Origin: Cryptomeria japonica
Taxonomy: Eukaryota; Streptophyta; Pinopsida; Cupressales; Cupressaceae
Reading direction: 5' to 3'
DNA: 64,000 nucleotides
NCBI RefSeq assembly: GCF_030272615.1
Contig: NC_081407.1
Location: 136,962,897 to 137,026,896 of the forward strand
In this document: positions 44,380 to 56,287 of the stretch, in pieces
Numbering within the stretch: position 1 is the first letter of the stretch
Layout of the letters: the number at the start of each line of letters is the position of its first letter
Notes under the pieces: model-generated
Seen by the model: the letters and a program-made list of their open reading frames with translations, nothing else
The model's database searches: none
Told to the model about the DNA's origin: nothing
Program-made: the position numbers and the translations under genes

Positions 44380-47300
44380 TCATGGAAGTAAAACCAGTTG
44401 AAGCTCCTCCAAATCCCTAGACTGTGTACTGATCTCTTGCCCCATCTTGGCTGACTGGATCTGGAACCAGTGAACGGTTTGCCCATATGTTGCAAAGGAA
44501 TCATAAGGTGTCTTAAATGTGCCCAAGTAGGACTGTAAGTTCATTTGAAGCTTTTGCTTCTTGGCTAGCACATCATCGTAGAACAGATGAGGTTGACAAA
44601 TTTTGCTTAGTAGCAAGTTTCCCTCATCCAAGGCATTCCTTATGTCCTTTTGGTCTTTCAATAGTTGAGTCTTAAGCTCATTCATCTTTTTCACCAGAGC
44701 AACGTTAAGAGCCTTTTGGTGCTCTTTCTTGACATTGGCCTCAGCTGCTTCTTCCAAGCTCTGCACCTGATCATCCACTACAGTACATAGTAGTTTGAGC
44801 TATGCTAGTGATGATTCAGTGTCAAGAAGATTAGTACTAGGGATTAAATAGGTAAGGGTGTCTACAGCCACCTAAATTATGTCCTGTTCATTTTTCCTGT
44901 GAATGATTTCAAGGTGCTCTTGGGCAACCTTGATGCTCTGCATAAGCTCTGACTCTCTTGCAGACTGGAGATCAATAGGACTCGAGATATCAACCGGTTT
45001 GGCTTGGCTCTCGGTTTCCTTAGGGGTCTCCATCTGTGTGCTCTTCATTGCTTCAGCTACCTTGTCTGCTTCTTCCTTCTTCTTTTTCTCAGCTTCCTAC
45101 TTCTATTCTTGTGCCTTGTCTTCCTCGGCTTTCTTTTTCCTCTCTGTTTCCTTCCTCTTCTCTTCTTCGTTCTCTTCCTCTACCTTCTTCTTCTTCTTTG
45201 CTTCTTCCTTCTTCTTTTCTTCCTCTTCCTTCTTTCTCTTTTCTTCCTCTTCCTTCTTCTTTTGTTCTTCCTCTTCCTTCTTTCTCTTTTCTTCCTCTTC
45301 CTTCTTCTTCTTCTCTTCCTCTTCCTTCTTCTTCTTTTCTTCCTTATCCTCTTCTTCTTTCTTCTTCCTATCATCTTCTTGCTTCTTCTTCTCTTCATCT
45401 TTTCGTTTCTCCTCTTCCTCTTTTCTCTTCTCTCCCTCTTTCTTCTTTTTCTCATCTTCATCCCTCTTCTTCTTCTCTATATGTTCCTTAGCTGCTTCTT
45501 GCGTGTCCTTAGCTTGCTCACCACCCTGTTTGGCTTGTTGCCCCTGTTCTATTTCCCCAGAAGGTATGTCCTGAGTGACATCTTCTATATCCAGTGCATC
45601 GACATCAATAGTGTCGATTGGTTCTTCAAGCAGGTTACCTTCTTCGTCAAAAACTTCATTTGGTTTGGAAATAACTAGTTCTTTTTCCTCTTGGAGGTTG
45701 GCCATTCGTGCTTTGTGAGCTAGAACAACATGATTCATATGCTGATGAGTGTCTTTTTCCACATCAACAATTGTTCCCTCCAACAGCTAGTGTCTTCTTC
45801 TCCTTGTGAAGAAGAGACCTTTATTTTGATCCAACACATCAAACAATTCTGAATTTGAGAGGTCGGGAAAGTACTGTGAAAAGACTTTCTCCCTAATCTC
45901 CTATTCTTTTTCAATGGTAATGCACCATTTATTATCTCATTCTTTAAATAAAGAATCCGATGTCTGAGATTTAATCTCTGATGGCGACCGGTCATTCTTG
46001 CACAAATAGATAATGATTTCTTGTAATATTTCTTCCTTCTCTTCATCACTAAAATCATCATAATAATCTACTAAATCATGAAGTAATTTTCTCCTAATAT
46101 TATTAACTATCCTTTGAAAATGTGTCAAAGGTTTGTATGAGGAGATGTCAATATTTACTGGTGCGGATACTGTCGGTTCATTCTTCTTCATCTTCTTTGT
46201 CTGTATGGCCTTCTTTGGCTTTTCATCAGACTCAGTTTCTTCGAAGTCCAATTCATTTGTCTTAGTCTTCCTTTTTCTTTCAAAGACCTTTGCCAGTGTT
46301 ACCTCTAGTTTCTTCTTTACCGGTGACCTCTTGGTCACTCTTGGAGTTGCAGTGGTAGCTGGTGCCGATGCTATAGGCACTGCCTTGGCTTTCTTTACTG
46401 CCGGTTCTTTTCCTTTCTTAACCGATGGTTCTTCAGCCCGTGCAATCCTCTCCAAGTAGGTTCTAGTCCTTTTAGCCTTTGGATCAAGAGGCGAGGCAAT
46501 AAGGGTTGAGGCATACCCTTCCAGCATATCATACATAACTTCATAGCCCATTGGCTCCACTTCCTCCATTCTAGGCTCAACAGCCTCCATTAAACATTTG
46601 TCCACCTGAATGGTGAAACAGATGTTGTCTTCATATTTCTTTACTATATCACCTGAGATTCTTACCCTTTGACTCATCTTTCTTCTGAACTCATCAAAAT
46701 ATTTGTTTAGTACTTCAGGGTAACTGGTTCCAATGGCTTGTATGCTTTCCTTAATTTGCTTGGTTACCAGTTGGTCAGGAGACCACTGGACATCTCCTAC
46801 TCTAGGAAAGTAGCCTTGGAAATAGAAGAACAACCCTATCAGCAGTTGTCCAAACTTAAACCTCTGTGCATTGTCCTATTTGATTGCCTTTAGATTCAAC
46901 AGGAGTTGCCTCTACATACCAGTGCATAGGTCAAATGATGCATCCTCTTTAATCATCTAGTAAGCAGCATTTACCGCTACAGCAGATATAGAATTGATCT
47001 TGCTAGCTGAAAACATTATGTAGCCTATCACCATGCAGACATATTTCACCAGATCATCCTTGATAGGATTAACTGTCATACCTCGTGAGTCACTTGTTGA
47101 ACTAGTGAGCTTGGCCATTTCGGTTTTTCTTACTGTTCTTAGGGCTGGCACTTCCCCTATGTTGCAAAAACTGGTGACTGCATGAATTGCCTGAGGTGTA
47201 ATATCATGCATCCTCTCCAGGTACATCTTGTCACCATGGACTCTGCTCAAAATGATCCTGATGTGATCCTCCCTGAAATCTTCTAGAAAATATACTGCAT

Positions 47301-47553
47301 TATGGAGTTTCTTCTTCTCTAAGATACTAAACTCTGGTTTGATCTTTTTGTCCTTGCCGCAAAATAGACCTAACTGGGTGTGAATAGCTAAAGACCCTAG
47401 GTCTTCTATTTTGCAATCAATATAATCAGAAATTCCCTCTTCAACTATGACTCTAGCCGAAACTTGTGATAAGGCATTATATTTGGACTTCCTCTAAATA
47501 AAACTTTCTGACTTAATGAATGTACTCAAACTGGTATGAGATGTAGAAGCCAT
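44380..47553 (-). pseudogene. Element C ORF2: unknown protein with a long charged helix
   Basis: About 1058 codons from ATG at 47553 (MASTS), mostly in one frame. Conserved blocks are YIDCKIEDLGSLAIHTQL, IILSRVHGDKMYLERMHDIT, SDSRGMTVNPIKDDL, MVIGYIMFSASKINS, FGQLLIGLFFYFQGYFPRVG, CLMEAVEPRMEEVEPMGYE and a basic linker (RVTKRSPVKKKLE). A run of about 110 residues of Lys/Glu/Arg (45100-45480) follows, then a C-terminal helical segment. In-frame stops include TAG near 47497, 46957 and 45900 and TGA at 45937, several at positions where Q or R is expected. It is the same family as A, E, F and G, but the acidic region has been replaced by the charged helix. Confidence 0.8.
45090..45480 (-). repeat. 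CTTCTTCCTCTT repeat encoding a Lys/Glu helix
   Basis: A pyrimidine-rich tract on the plus strand encodes units such as KKKEEEEKRKKEEEE on the minus strand, within ORF2 of C. The i/i+4 pattern of E and K/R is typical of single alpha-helix domains. The other frames give long shadow ORFs (Ser/Phe- or Leu-rich) that are not genes. Confidence 0.85.
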
Positions 47554-47968
47554 TGTAAATTATTTCAAGAACATGAAAAATACCTTTGAAATGCAAATTT
47601 AGGGCTTCCTGATTTTGCTTCACTCCACTCTTCGTCGGTTGCCAAGTCACCGCTTTGTGTTCTCCATGACCGCTTGCAAACTGAATTTGAATCTCCTTCA
47701 AGGTTTATCAATTTTTTGAAATCTTAGCTCAAATCACCTTTTCTTCGCTCTGCACTTGAAAATTTTTCTTTGCTCGAAAACAGATAGTGAGAAATGATTT
47801 GAAATAGGCTTTTATACATGTCTCTCACCTACTGCCATTAATGCTCCTCTATTAGGGCATAAACCCTAATTTGCCTTTTTACCATTTTTGGTCTTCTGCC
47901 AAGTGACCAGTATCGCATATTGGTTAAGGTATTTTATTGGTGTAAACCGGGGGTTCGAAAGCATTTGG
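47554..47968 (-). promoter_or_regulatory. ORF1-ORF2 spacer of element C with TATA box
   Basis: TATAAAAG on the minus strand at 47809-47816 is followed by GTGAAGCAAAATC and AAAGGTATTT shortly before the ORF2 ATG, matching element A. This is a candidate internal promoter. Confidence 0.45.
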
Positions 47969-49276
47969 TCATTTGCTCCCCCTAAGCTTCTTTGGAGCTT
48001 TGTTTGTCGGTTTTGATATTTCCACACTAGGTGCAGAAACCGGTTCCTCTTCCAACATTGTTGGTTTCTTCCTCCAGGTTTTGTTCATGTCCATTTGAAC
48101 TTTTTCAACATCAATTTCTCCTTTCTGAGTGACCAGTATATCATCAGATATACTCTTTCTACTTCTGCAAAATCTTGCAATGTGACCCAGTTTGTTGTAG
48201 TGATAGCAAACCAATCCAGGTGCTCTCCAAGGTCCATTGTTCATATTTCCATTCTTCCTTCTGCATGTAGCAGCAGTGTGTCCATGTCCATGACAAATCC
48301 AACAATTTTCTCTCCATCCAGTTGCCAGTTGATAACTGTTGTTGCTTGACTGATAATTGTAGGCATTGAACCGGTTGGGGTTCCGATTTACAAAATATTT
48401 AGGACCAGCTCCTTGGGTCCTCTGAGGATATCTTCCGGTATTGTTCATGGTAGACCTGCATTTAGATGCTCTATGCCCAAACTTATTTCATGCATAACAA
48501 TGACCATTGAACTTATTGGATCTAGGTACATTGTTGATAAAATATGGAAAATTATTGTAGGCTTTGCTCCTACATACATTGGTAGTGTGTCCTTCTTTAA
48601 GACAGTTAAAGCAAACAGGTTTTAATTTTTGCTTACCTTTTCCTTTGAGTGTTGGTTGCTTCTTTGATGCTTCAGCATTTGTTCCTAAGGATTCTCCTTC
48701 CTCATGTCCAGAGAAACCAAGACCATTGGTATTCTTTGCCAATCTAGATGACTCAAGCTTTTGCTCTAGCTTGACAGTACTTTTGCCAAACTTAGCAAGT
48801 ATTTCTTTTGACTTAGAGAGTTATTTGGAAATAGCAATGTTTGTCTCCATTAGACTTGCATTTTCAGAGATGGCTATGTTCAGTTCACCTTGCATGTCTT
48901 CCTTTTCCATTCTGCTCTCATGAAGGTGAGCAGTCAGTGCACTAATCTCTTGTTTCAATTTGGAGATCTCATGATCTCTATCCTTTATCCGATCTTCATC
49001 TTTCCTACGGTTCTCAAGCTCTTGACTAAACCAGATAGTCAGTCCTTCCAACTCCTTTCTCATATTGGATTTTGAATCATTCAACTTGTTCACTTCTGTA
49101 ATCATGGCTTCCATGTTAGCTTCATCTTCAGAACTACTTTCAGATAGCTCTATCAGCTTTTCTGCATGTTCTCTCCTTTTTTCTTGAGATGCCTTGTATT
49201 TGACCATAAGATCATCATAGGCTTGCTTAGACTGAGTGAGCCATTGAGGAAGTTCCCTCAAGGTGTATTCCCCCAT
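47969..49276 (-). pseudogene. Element C ORF1: Gag-like coiled-coil, multi-knuckle protein
   Basis: Starts at ATG 49276 (MGEYTLRELPQWL), like B's MGDMSYLEMARVL. A coiled coil of about 150 residues has a Ser/Glu-rich patch (SESSSEDEANME). Then NGLGFSGHEEGES, a basic linker and knuckles CFNCLKEGHTTNVC, CYA-stop-NKFGHRASKC, CWICHGHGHTAATC and CYHYNKLGHIARFC (one Cys lost). The C-terminal tail VQMDMNKTWRKKPT ends with a stop at 47969. No capsid-type N-terminal domain and no pol follow. Confidence 0.82.
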
Positions 49277-49311
49277 ATCTCTTTCCAAGTGGTTAAACTT
49301 ATAGAAAGGTT

Positions 49312-49326
49312 GGCTCTGATACCAAT
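49312..49326 (-). promoter_or_regulatory. Primer-binding site of element C
   Basis: ATTGGTATCAGAGCC on the minus strand directly after the LTR end TATTCATCA. It is followed by the leader AAGTTTAACCACTTGGAAAG, which resembles D's leader. Confidence 0.9.
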
Positions 49327-50467
49327 TGATGAATACTAAGAGGGGGGGTGAATTAGTATGCCAAAAATCACTACACTAAAACACTTACATAGTCTAAAGA
49401 TAATCTGGTAAAACAGTCTAACAGACAAATTGGTTACCACACATGCAAACCAAAATGAGAATAAAGCATTCACCCACAAGAGCAACACAACCATAACACA
49501 AGATGTTTGACTTGGAAACCCAATTGGGAAAAACCACGGTGAGATGGAACTCACAAGTCACTATCTGCAGAATAGAAACCAGACCAGTTAAGGTCTTACA
49601 ATGTTCTTCACCAAAACAGATCCTATTAGGAATCTCATTCTCTGTTAGGAGATAAGTTCGATTAAAGACTACCTTGTTAGAGGATTTTAGATCCATAGAA
49701 GTGAACCACCTTGTTAGAGGATTTTACAAAGGCTTTGAAGCCTACCTAGTTAAGGGCTACAGACTTGTCAAAGATGTGAGTAATCAACAAGTGTTTGATC
49801 TATCTAATAGCACAAACTGCTTGGTTAGATCTAGTACTGCTCATAGTTAATGCATTCTAGCATTACTTCAGTCTTCTCTATCTCTCTCTTAGTTACAACT
49901 TGATCTTCTCAAATAAGATCATTCTTCCAACAACTCAACATCCACCTTAAACCCTAGCACAACATTAACCCTTTCAGCAACACCTTAAAACCCTAGACAT
50001 GATGTCCTTTTAAAGGAATCTGATTTCATGTCGGTCCAATACGATTACATTACAATTTCTTAGGTTCAATGAATCTAGACATACTCAGTAACATGACACA
50101 AAAAGCACCGTCAATGTGTCGGCACCGTCAAACAATCGGTGGATTGGTAACTCATCACAAAATGTCGATTGGTAACTCATCACAGAGTATTACCAGTTCA
50201 TACAAAATATCGGTTGCCAGTTTGACAAAAATGAAGACTGGTAAGAATGTGTTGTGCTGCTTTGCTCCCTCGTACCACTTGGGTCAACATGCCACTTCAG
50301 ACCGAGAAACACATTTTGCAAAATCACCAATAGTCTAAAGACTAGAATACAACATACCAGTTGGAACAAATACCGGTTGAGCTCTAGCTCATACATATAA
50401 AGGGGATCTCAATACAAGTGTGTGTCCATTAATGATAATCACAACATAAACATAAAAAATGCCAACA
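49327..50467 (-). repeat. 5' LTR of element C
   Basis: 1141 bp, TGTTGGCATTTTTTATG to TTCATCA on the minus strand. It contains the CCAATTGGG/GGAAACCCA-like block and the poly-C end. It is inserted in the 3' LTR of D at 50468. Confidence 0.88.
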
Positions 50468-51025
50468 ATTTCTATGTGTATAGCTCTGCTTATATTCGCA
50501 TATATCTTATTACAATTTTTTTCCACACCTTATCCTTACTTAATCTCACAAATGAGATCTTACATATATACCAAAACCTAAGACCAAATGTGTAGGTCTG
50601 TTTACTAAGAATATTATAATTAAATCAATTACAAATGAATCAATATGCGATGCATGATGTCGGGTCAATGCATTTACAATAATAACAAATCAATAAGACA
50701 TCTCCATAATGTGTCGTGATGATTTGGAATAGATAATGCTTGCCAGTCCATAACCTAGACCTATTTGCCAGTAACAACAAATATGCAAACTAGATTAGAC
50801 TAATAACCAAATCACCAAAACCGAGTGTCCAAACAATGTCTTTGACATATCCAAGTAATCTCCAGATGATAATAGATCATCCTCAGTGTCGGTGAACAAT
50901 ATAACCTGCCGATGAACAAGATATCGGTGATTGTGCATAAGTCATTGAACATGCTGATGAACATAACCAAGGATAAGTGTTGACATCAATGAAAAAACTA
51001 ATGTAACACATCCATAATACCAACA
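50468..51025 (-). repeat. Element D 3' LTR, U3 side
   Basis: From TGTTGGTATTATGG (51025) leftward it matches 63598-64000 of the D 5' LTR (TATAGCTCTGCTTATATTCG and following). It is interrupted at 50468 by element C. Confidence 0.88.
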
Positions 51026-51419
51026 ATATCCCCCTTTGGCATTGATGGCAACACAATATGGAAAAACCATCTAAGTGCCAAAGCAGAAAAGTAAAAATGC
51101 CAAAAACCAAAAACCAACAATCGCCCAAAGAGATCATCAACCAGAAATCAAAATACAGATACTAAGAGTAACAATCTCTCCCCCAATAATCTCTCCCTAA
51201 AAGATAATGTATTTTTCCATAGATATCTCTCCCCCTTTGAAATCAAATGCCAAAGCAATACAAAACCAAATACAATCAGTTCATAGAACTTATTACAAAT
51301 ACCCATTGTTATAACCAAATTTATTCAATCTACTCCCCTTGAGAAGTAGCTCTCCTTCATCAAAGCTGGAAAAAGATTTCTTTGTTAATTCTGCTAGTTT
51401 GATGCTATGCTCCAACTGT
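51026..51419 (-). promoter_or_regulatory. Polypurine tract and 3' UTR of element D
   Basis: The PPT is GCCAAAGGGGGATAT (minus strand) next to TGTTGG. It is followed by ~370 bp of non-coding sequence with repeated GGGGGAGA-like tracts (51180-51240). Confidence 0.85.
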
Positions 51420-54400
51420 CTAATTTTCTACCAGCGAGGGTATAACTCCAAGCTGCTCTTTTAGATATTCAAAAGTTTCCTTAGGCAAAGGCTTAGTAAA
51501 GATATCTGCGATCTGCTCTTTAGTATTCACATAAACCAATTTCACTTCTTTTGCTTCAACATTCTCTTTTAGAAAATTGAATTTGATAGAAACATGTTTA
51601 GTTTTAGAGTGAAATACCGGATTCTTTGATATATCAATTGTTTCCATATTATCACAGTAAATGATTATAGGTTCTTTGCATTTTACCTTTATGTCCTTCA
51701 ACATTTGCTTAATCCATAATGCCTATGTACAATTAGTTGTTGCTGTAACATATTCTGATTCTGCTATTGATAGTGATGTACAACTTTGTTTCTTGCTCAA
51801 CCATGAAATTAGTTTTCTGCCAAGAAAAATTGCTCCGCTGGTGGTTCTTTTTCTGTTATCTACATCTCCTACCCAATTTGCATCTGTGTATGCACATAAA
51901 TCAAAATTTTCATCTTTAGGATACCATAAACCAAGATTTGTTGTGCCTTGTAGGTACCAGAAAATCCTTTTTCCTACTGATTCATGATTTTCCTTAGGAT
52001 TACTTTGAAATCTTGAAACAATACATACTGCATTCATAATATCAGGTCTTGTTTGTGTCAAATATAGTAAACCTCCTATCATAGACTTGTATCTTGTCAG
52101 ATTAACAGGTGTTGATTCATCCTTCAATGATAGTTTGTTAGTTGTAGTCATAGGTGTGCTTACCAGTTTAGAGTTTTCCATGCCAAATTTCTTAAGTAAT
52201 TCCTTCAAGTACTTTGATTGATTTATGAATATACCTTTATCAGTTTGTGAAATCTGCAATCCTAAAAAGAATTTTATCTCCCCAATCATAGACATTTCAA
52301 AATCTTCCTACATGTTATTAGAAAAGTCTTTACACAATCCATCTTCTCCTCCAAAAATAATATCATCAACAAAAAATTCAATAACCATGATGTCATCATT
52401 AGTCACTTTGTAATATAAGTTGTTGTCAGGATTACCTTTAGTGTAACCAAGCTTCAAAAGATATTTGTCCAATCTAGCATACCAAGCTCTAGGAGCTTGC
52501 TTCAATCCATATAAAGCTTTCCTTAACCTGCAAACCATATCTTTGTCATCTGTCAAAGAAAATCCATCAGGTTGTTCAATGTAAACTTCCTCTTCAAGAT
52601 CACCATTCAAAAATGCACATTTAACATCCATTTGATATACTTTATAGTTCTTGTGTGCTGCAAAAGCTAAGAATAATCCAATTGCCTCAATTCTAGATAC
52701 CGGTGTAAAGGTTTCATTGTAATCAATTCCTTCTTTCTATGAATATCCTTTACACACTAATCTTGCTTTGTTTCTGATTACCTTACAATCTTCATTAAGT
52801 TTATTTCTGAATACCCATTTAGTTCCAATTACATTTTTGTTTTTAGGCCGGGGAACCAATGTCCATGTGTTATTCTTTTCAATTTGTTCTAATTCATCTT
52901 CCATAGCCTTAATCCAATGTTTCTCTTCACATGCCTCATTAATAGTTGCCGATTCAATTTGAGAAATTAGACATACCTCTTCATTTGCCAGTATTCCTCT
53001 AGTCATAACACCTTGATACTTATTTCCAATTATCTGACTTTCAGAGTGATTCAATCTTACATACCTAGGTGTATTCACTTGTTGTTGTTCTTCAATCACT
53101 ATGGAATTTTCAGATGATACCGGTGTGACTAGATCAACATTCTGTACCAGTGTACTCATTGTAGGTTCATTTGTGATTATCTCAACTACCAGTTCAGAGT
53201 TTATAGACCTTCTAAATTGTTCGTCAATCTTCACATATGCACTCTCAATGATTTTCTGCAATCTCTTATTAAAACATCTATATGCCTTTCTCTTAGATGA
53301 ATAACCAAGAAATATTCCTTCATCACTTCTAGGATCAAATTTACCAATATAATCATCTCTCCTAATATAACATTTGCTTCCAAATATTTTGAAATATTTA
53401 AGAGTAGGAGCATTACCAAACCATAGTTCATGAGGCATCTTACCAGTTTCACCTTTGATGTGAACTTTTTTGAATGTATAAACAACTGTATTGACTACTT
53501 CTCTCCAATACACATGAGGTAGGTTTGCTTTTGATATCATGCTTCTAGCTACATCCAAAATAGTTCTATTCTTCCTTTCCACAACTCCATTTTGCTGGGG
53601 TGTTTGAGGTGCTGATAATTGTCTTCTGATTCCATTCACTTCACAGAATGTATTAAATTCCTTAGATGTGAATTCACCTCTTTGATCTGATCTCAAACAT
53701 TTGATTTTCTTACCAGATTCATTCTCTACCATGACCTTGAATAGTTTGAATTTTCCAAAAGCTTCTGATTTCTCCCTGAGAAAAGTAACCCAACACATTT
53801 TAGAATAATCATCAATGATTAGCATAAAATATCTATCTCCTTGTAAACTTCTAGTTCTTGCTAGACCACATGAATCAGTATGAATTAAGTCAACAACACT
53901 ATTGGATTTTTCTGGAATACTCTTAAAAGTTGCTCTAACTTGCTTTCCAAATTGACATTCCTTACATACCAGATTGTGAGGTTTAACAATCTTAGGTAAA
54001 TCTCTTACTGCCTTAGTTGTACTAATTTTCACAATGCAATCAAAATTTACATGACAAAGTCTTTTATGCCATAACCAACTTTCATCAATATGTGCAATCA
54101 AGCATGTCTTCTCATTGTTATTCAAATGAAAGATATTACCTCTAGTCTGATTACTGGTTGCTATTTCCAAACCAGTTCTATTCATGATTTTGCATTTACC
54201 ATTCTTGAATTGTAACTGAAATCCTTTTTCAACTAATTGACCAACACTCAAAAGATTATTCTTCAAACCTTCAACATAATAAACATTATCAGTATTGTGC
54301 TTACCATCAAAAGATATAGTGCATTTTCCTCTGTTCAAACAAGCTTTATCATCCCCAAATCTTACTAGACCTCCATTGTATTCCTGAAAGGTTAATAATT

Positions 54401-54716
54401 TACTTTTATCACCATTCATATGATGTGAACATCTGGAATCAATGATCCATTCATCCTTTTCTTCAATTTTAGTTGTCTGGGCCTGCTCTACCGGTTGAAC
54501 GGTAGGTGCCGGTTGATCTTCTATTATTGCAACAAAAGCCCATCCATTGTCTGCCAGATCCTCATCAGAATCATCAGTAACTCCTTCATCAACATAGTAA
54601 TATGATTTGTCTCTATTCTTCTTAAATATGTACCTCTGATATTCAGGGTTAGGTTTATATGTTCTTTTTGCTTCTTCTTTCAATCTTGCATGTCTGTCAA
54701 GACACCTAGATGCCAT
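51420..54716 (-). pseudogene. pol: Element D copia Pol without Gag
   Basis: 1099 codons in one frame from ATG at 54716 (MASRCLDRHARLKEEAKR) to a natural stop, with only three nonsense codons, all TAG (52737-52739, 52308-52310, 51723-51725). Protease has WIIDSRCSHHMNGD, where the catalytic DSG is DSR. Integrase has WHKRLCHVN, CKECQFGK, LIHTDSCG, LRSDQRGEF and PQQNGVVERKNRT. RT has [38 protein letters not shown] and FVDDIIFGG. RNase H has YTDANWVGDVDNRKRTTSG and TKHVSIKFNFLKE. No capsid or zinc knuckle precedes the protease: the ATG lies about 45 nt after the PBS. Element K is the nearest relative in the window. Confidence 0.92.
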
Positions 54717-54774
54717 AGAATCTCCTCAAGTTGTTAAACTTCTACAAAAAGAGGACTTAGCTTTGATACCAATT
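54717..54774 (-). promoter_or_regulatory. PBS and short leader of element D
   Basis: The minus strand reads ATTGGTATCAAAGC (54773-54760) and then a leader with GTCCTCTTTTTG, TTTAACAACTTGAGG and AGATTCT before the ATG. The same phrases follow the PBS of A, and part of them follow that of C. Position 54774 is the last base of D's LTR, left beyond the E insertion. Confidence 0.85.
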
Positions 54775-54779
54775 GTTAG

Positions 54780-55967
54780 TGTTAGGCCCAATATGGAAAG
54801 CTAATGTATTGAGAGGGGAGGGGTGAATTAGTACTTCAAATCTTTTCTTTAACAATAACTTTACTGTTAAGCATAAACCGAAAACTGTTGTAACATAATA
54901 TAATGCTAAAACAAATAAATAACAATCATACATGATTCACTCCATAACACATATATTTTGGTTATGCAAAAACTCTTGGTTAGAGAGAAAAACTGTGGTG
55001 GGGATGGCACCCACAACTTCACTACTGCAATAATAAAGGTTGCTTGGTTAGAGCTACATGTTTAGCTATTTCTAATAGCTTACCCTATTAGGAGTATCAA
55101 GATCTTTAGATCTACCTTGCTAAAAGATTTTACAACACTTATTCTAAATGTTGTACCTGGTTAAAGGCTTTACAATTTATAAACTTTGTTAGAGTCTTTT
55201 ACCCTGTTAAAGGTTTCTCTTACAACTCAAAATATTACAATCAAAATCTTACAAAATATCTACAACCTCACATCTGAAATGTTATAGCAGATTCTATGTG
55301 CTCAAAATGAAATTACCTTGCTTATAGCATACCTCGGTAAACCATAAATTAACTCGGTAAACCTTTCTGTTTACTCTGTTCCTTGACTGTTCTCTGAAAT
55401 CCTTCTCGGTGACCTCTGTGTATCTTTGTCAATCGTAACAGTCATAACACTCAGTGCTTTCCCATGATTTTTCTTTCCACATATGTCTTGCTTCACACAC
55501 ATATATTTGATCCTCAATTCATGCTATATAAATAAATCTCTTGTAATGGTGATCTTGTTCATGCTTCGATCTTACAAACATGATTCATTAAATGAATAAC
55601 AATACAAAATTATTTCATTGGATAGATGTCCTCAAAATCATATAAAATCTATAAGTGCAATTTCCAATGTTTTAATGGTTTCTTGTTCCTCAATCTTTGT
55701 AACACGTTTCCCATATGTGTCTAGGTTCAATGAATCTGGTAACACGTTTCACTCAGTGTGTATTAACTCAGTATACCATCTTTGCTGCTTGGTAGTAATA
55801 GAATGTTACTCGGTAGACAACTCGGTGTATACTAAACTTTGTGACTTGTAACTTTTGTAATGGACTGCTCTGTGCTTACCGACTGAATATTTCAGTAGTA
55901 ATAACCGACTAGAGTATATAGAATGACTTTGGACATAAAAATAATGACAACTTAGTAAATAGTAACA
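54780..55967 (-). repeat. 3' LTR of element E
   Basis: 1188 bp, TGTTACTATT to GGCCTAACA on the minus strand. Collinear with 61922-63106. Confidence 0.93.
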
Positions 55968-56287
55968 ATATCCCCTTTTGACATTAGTTTTGAAATGTTT
56001 GACAAAACTTCTTTCAAAGTCATAACTCAAAAAATCTATATACTTACAAAATCTGACTAAACTAACAGTATATACAATTGTCAATAAAATAGTATACTCA
56101 GATATACTCCCCTCTTTAATTTACTATACATAACTCTGATTATGCATGTGCTGTGATCAATATTTTGTATTCACTGCTCGGTTCACTGCTCCCCCTGTCA
56201 AAATTATCTGTATACTTGAATATGTTGATCTGCTCGGTATACTCCTGTTGTATACACTATACTCCCCCTTTTTGACAAACATCAAAA
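55968..56287 (-). promoter_or_regulatory. Polypurine tract and 3' UTR of element E
   Basis: The PPT is AAAAGGGGATAT on the minus strand, abutting the LTR. A second run (AAAAAGGGGGAGTAT, about 56262-56276) lies near the ORF2 end. Confidence 0.75.

Noticed and set aside
44903-45678. Long Ser/Phe- and Leu-rich plus-strand ORFs (up to 224 codons)
   Set aside because: Shadows of the Lys/Glu repeat on the opposite strand. The apparent transmembrane character is an artefact of CTT/TTC codons.
55618-56084. Paired ORFs repeated near 62757 (77 codons, similar sequence)
   Set aside because: Both copies are inside the two LTRs of element E. The similarity reflects the LTR repeat and not a gene family.
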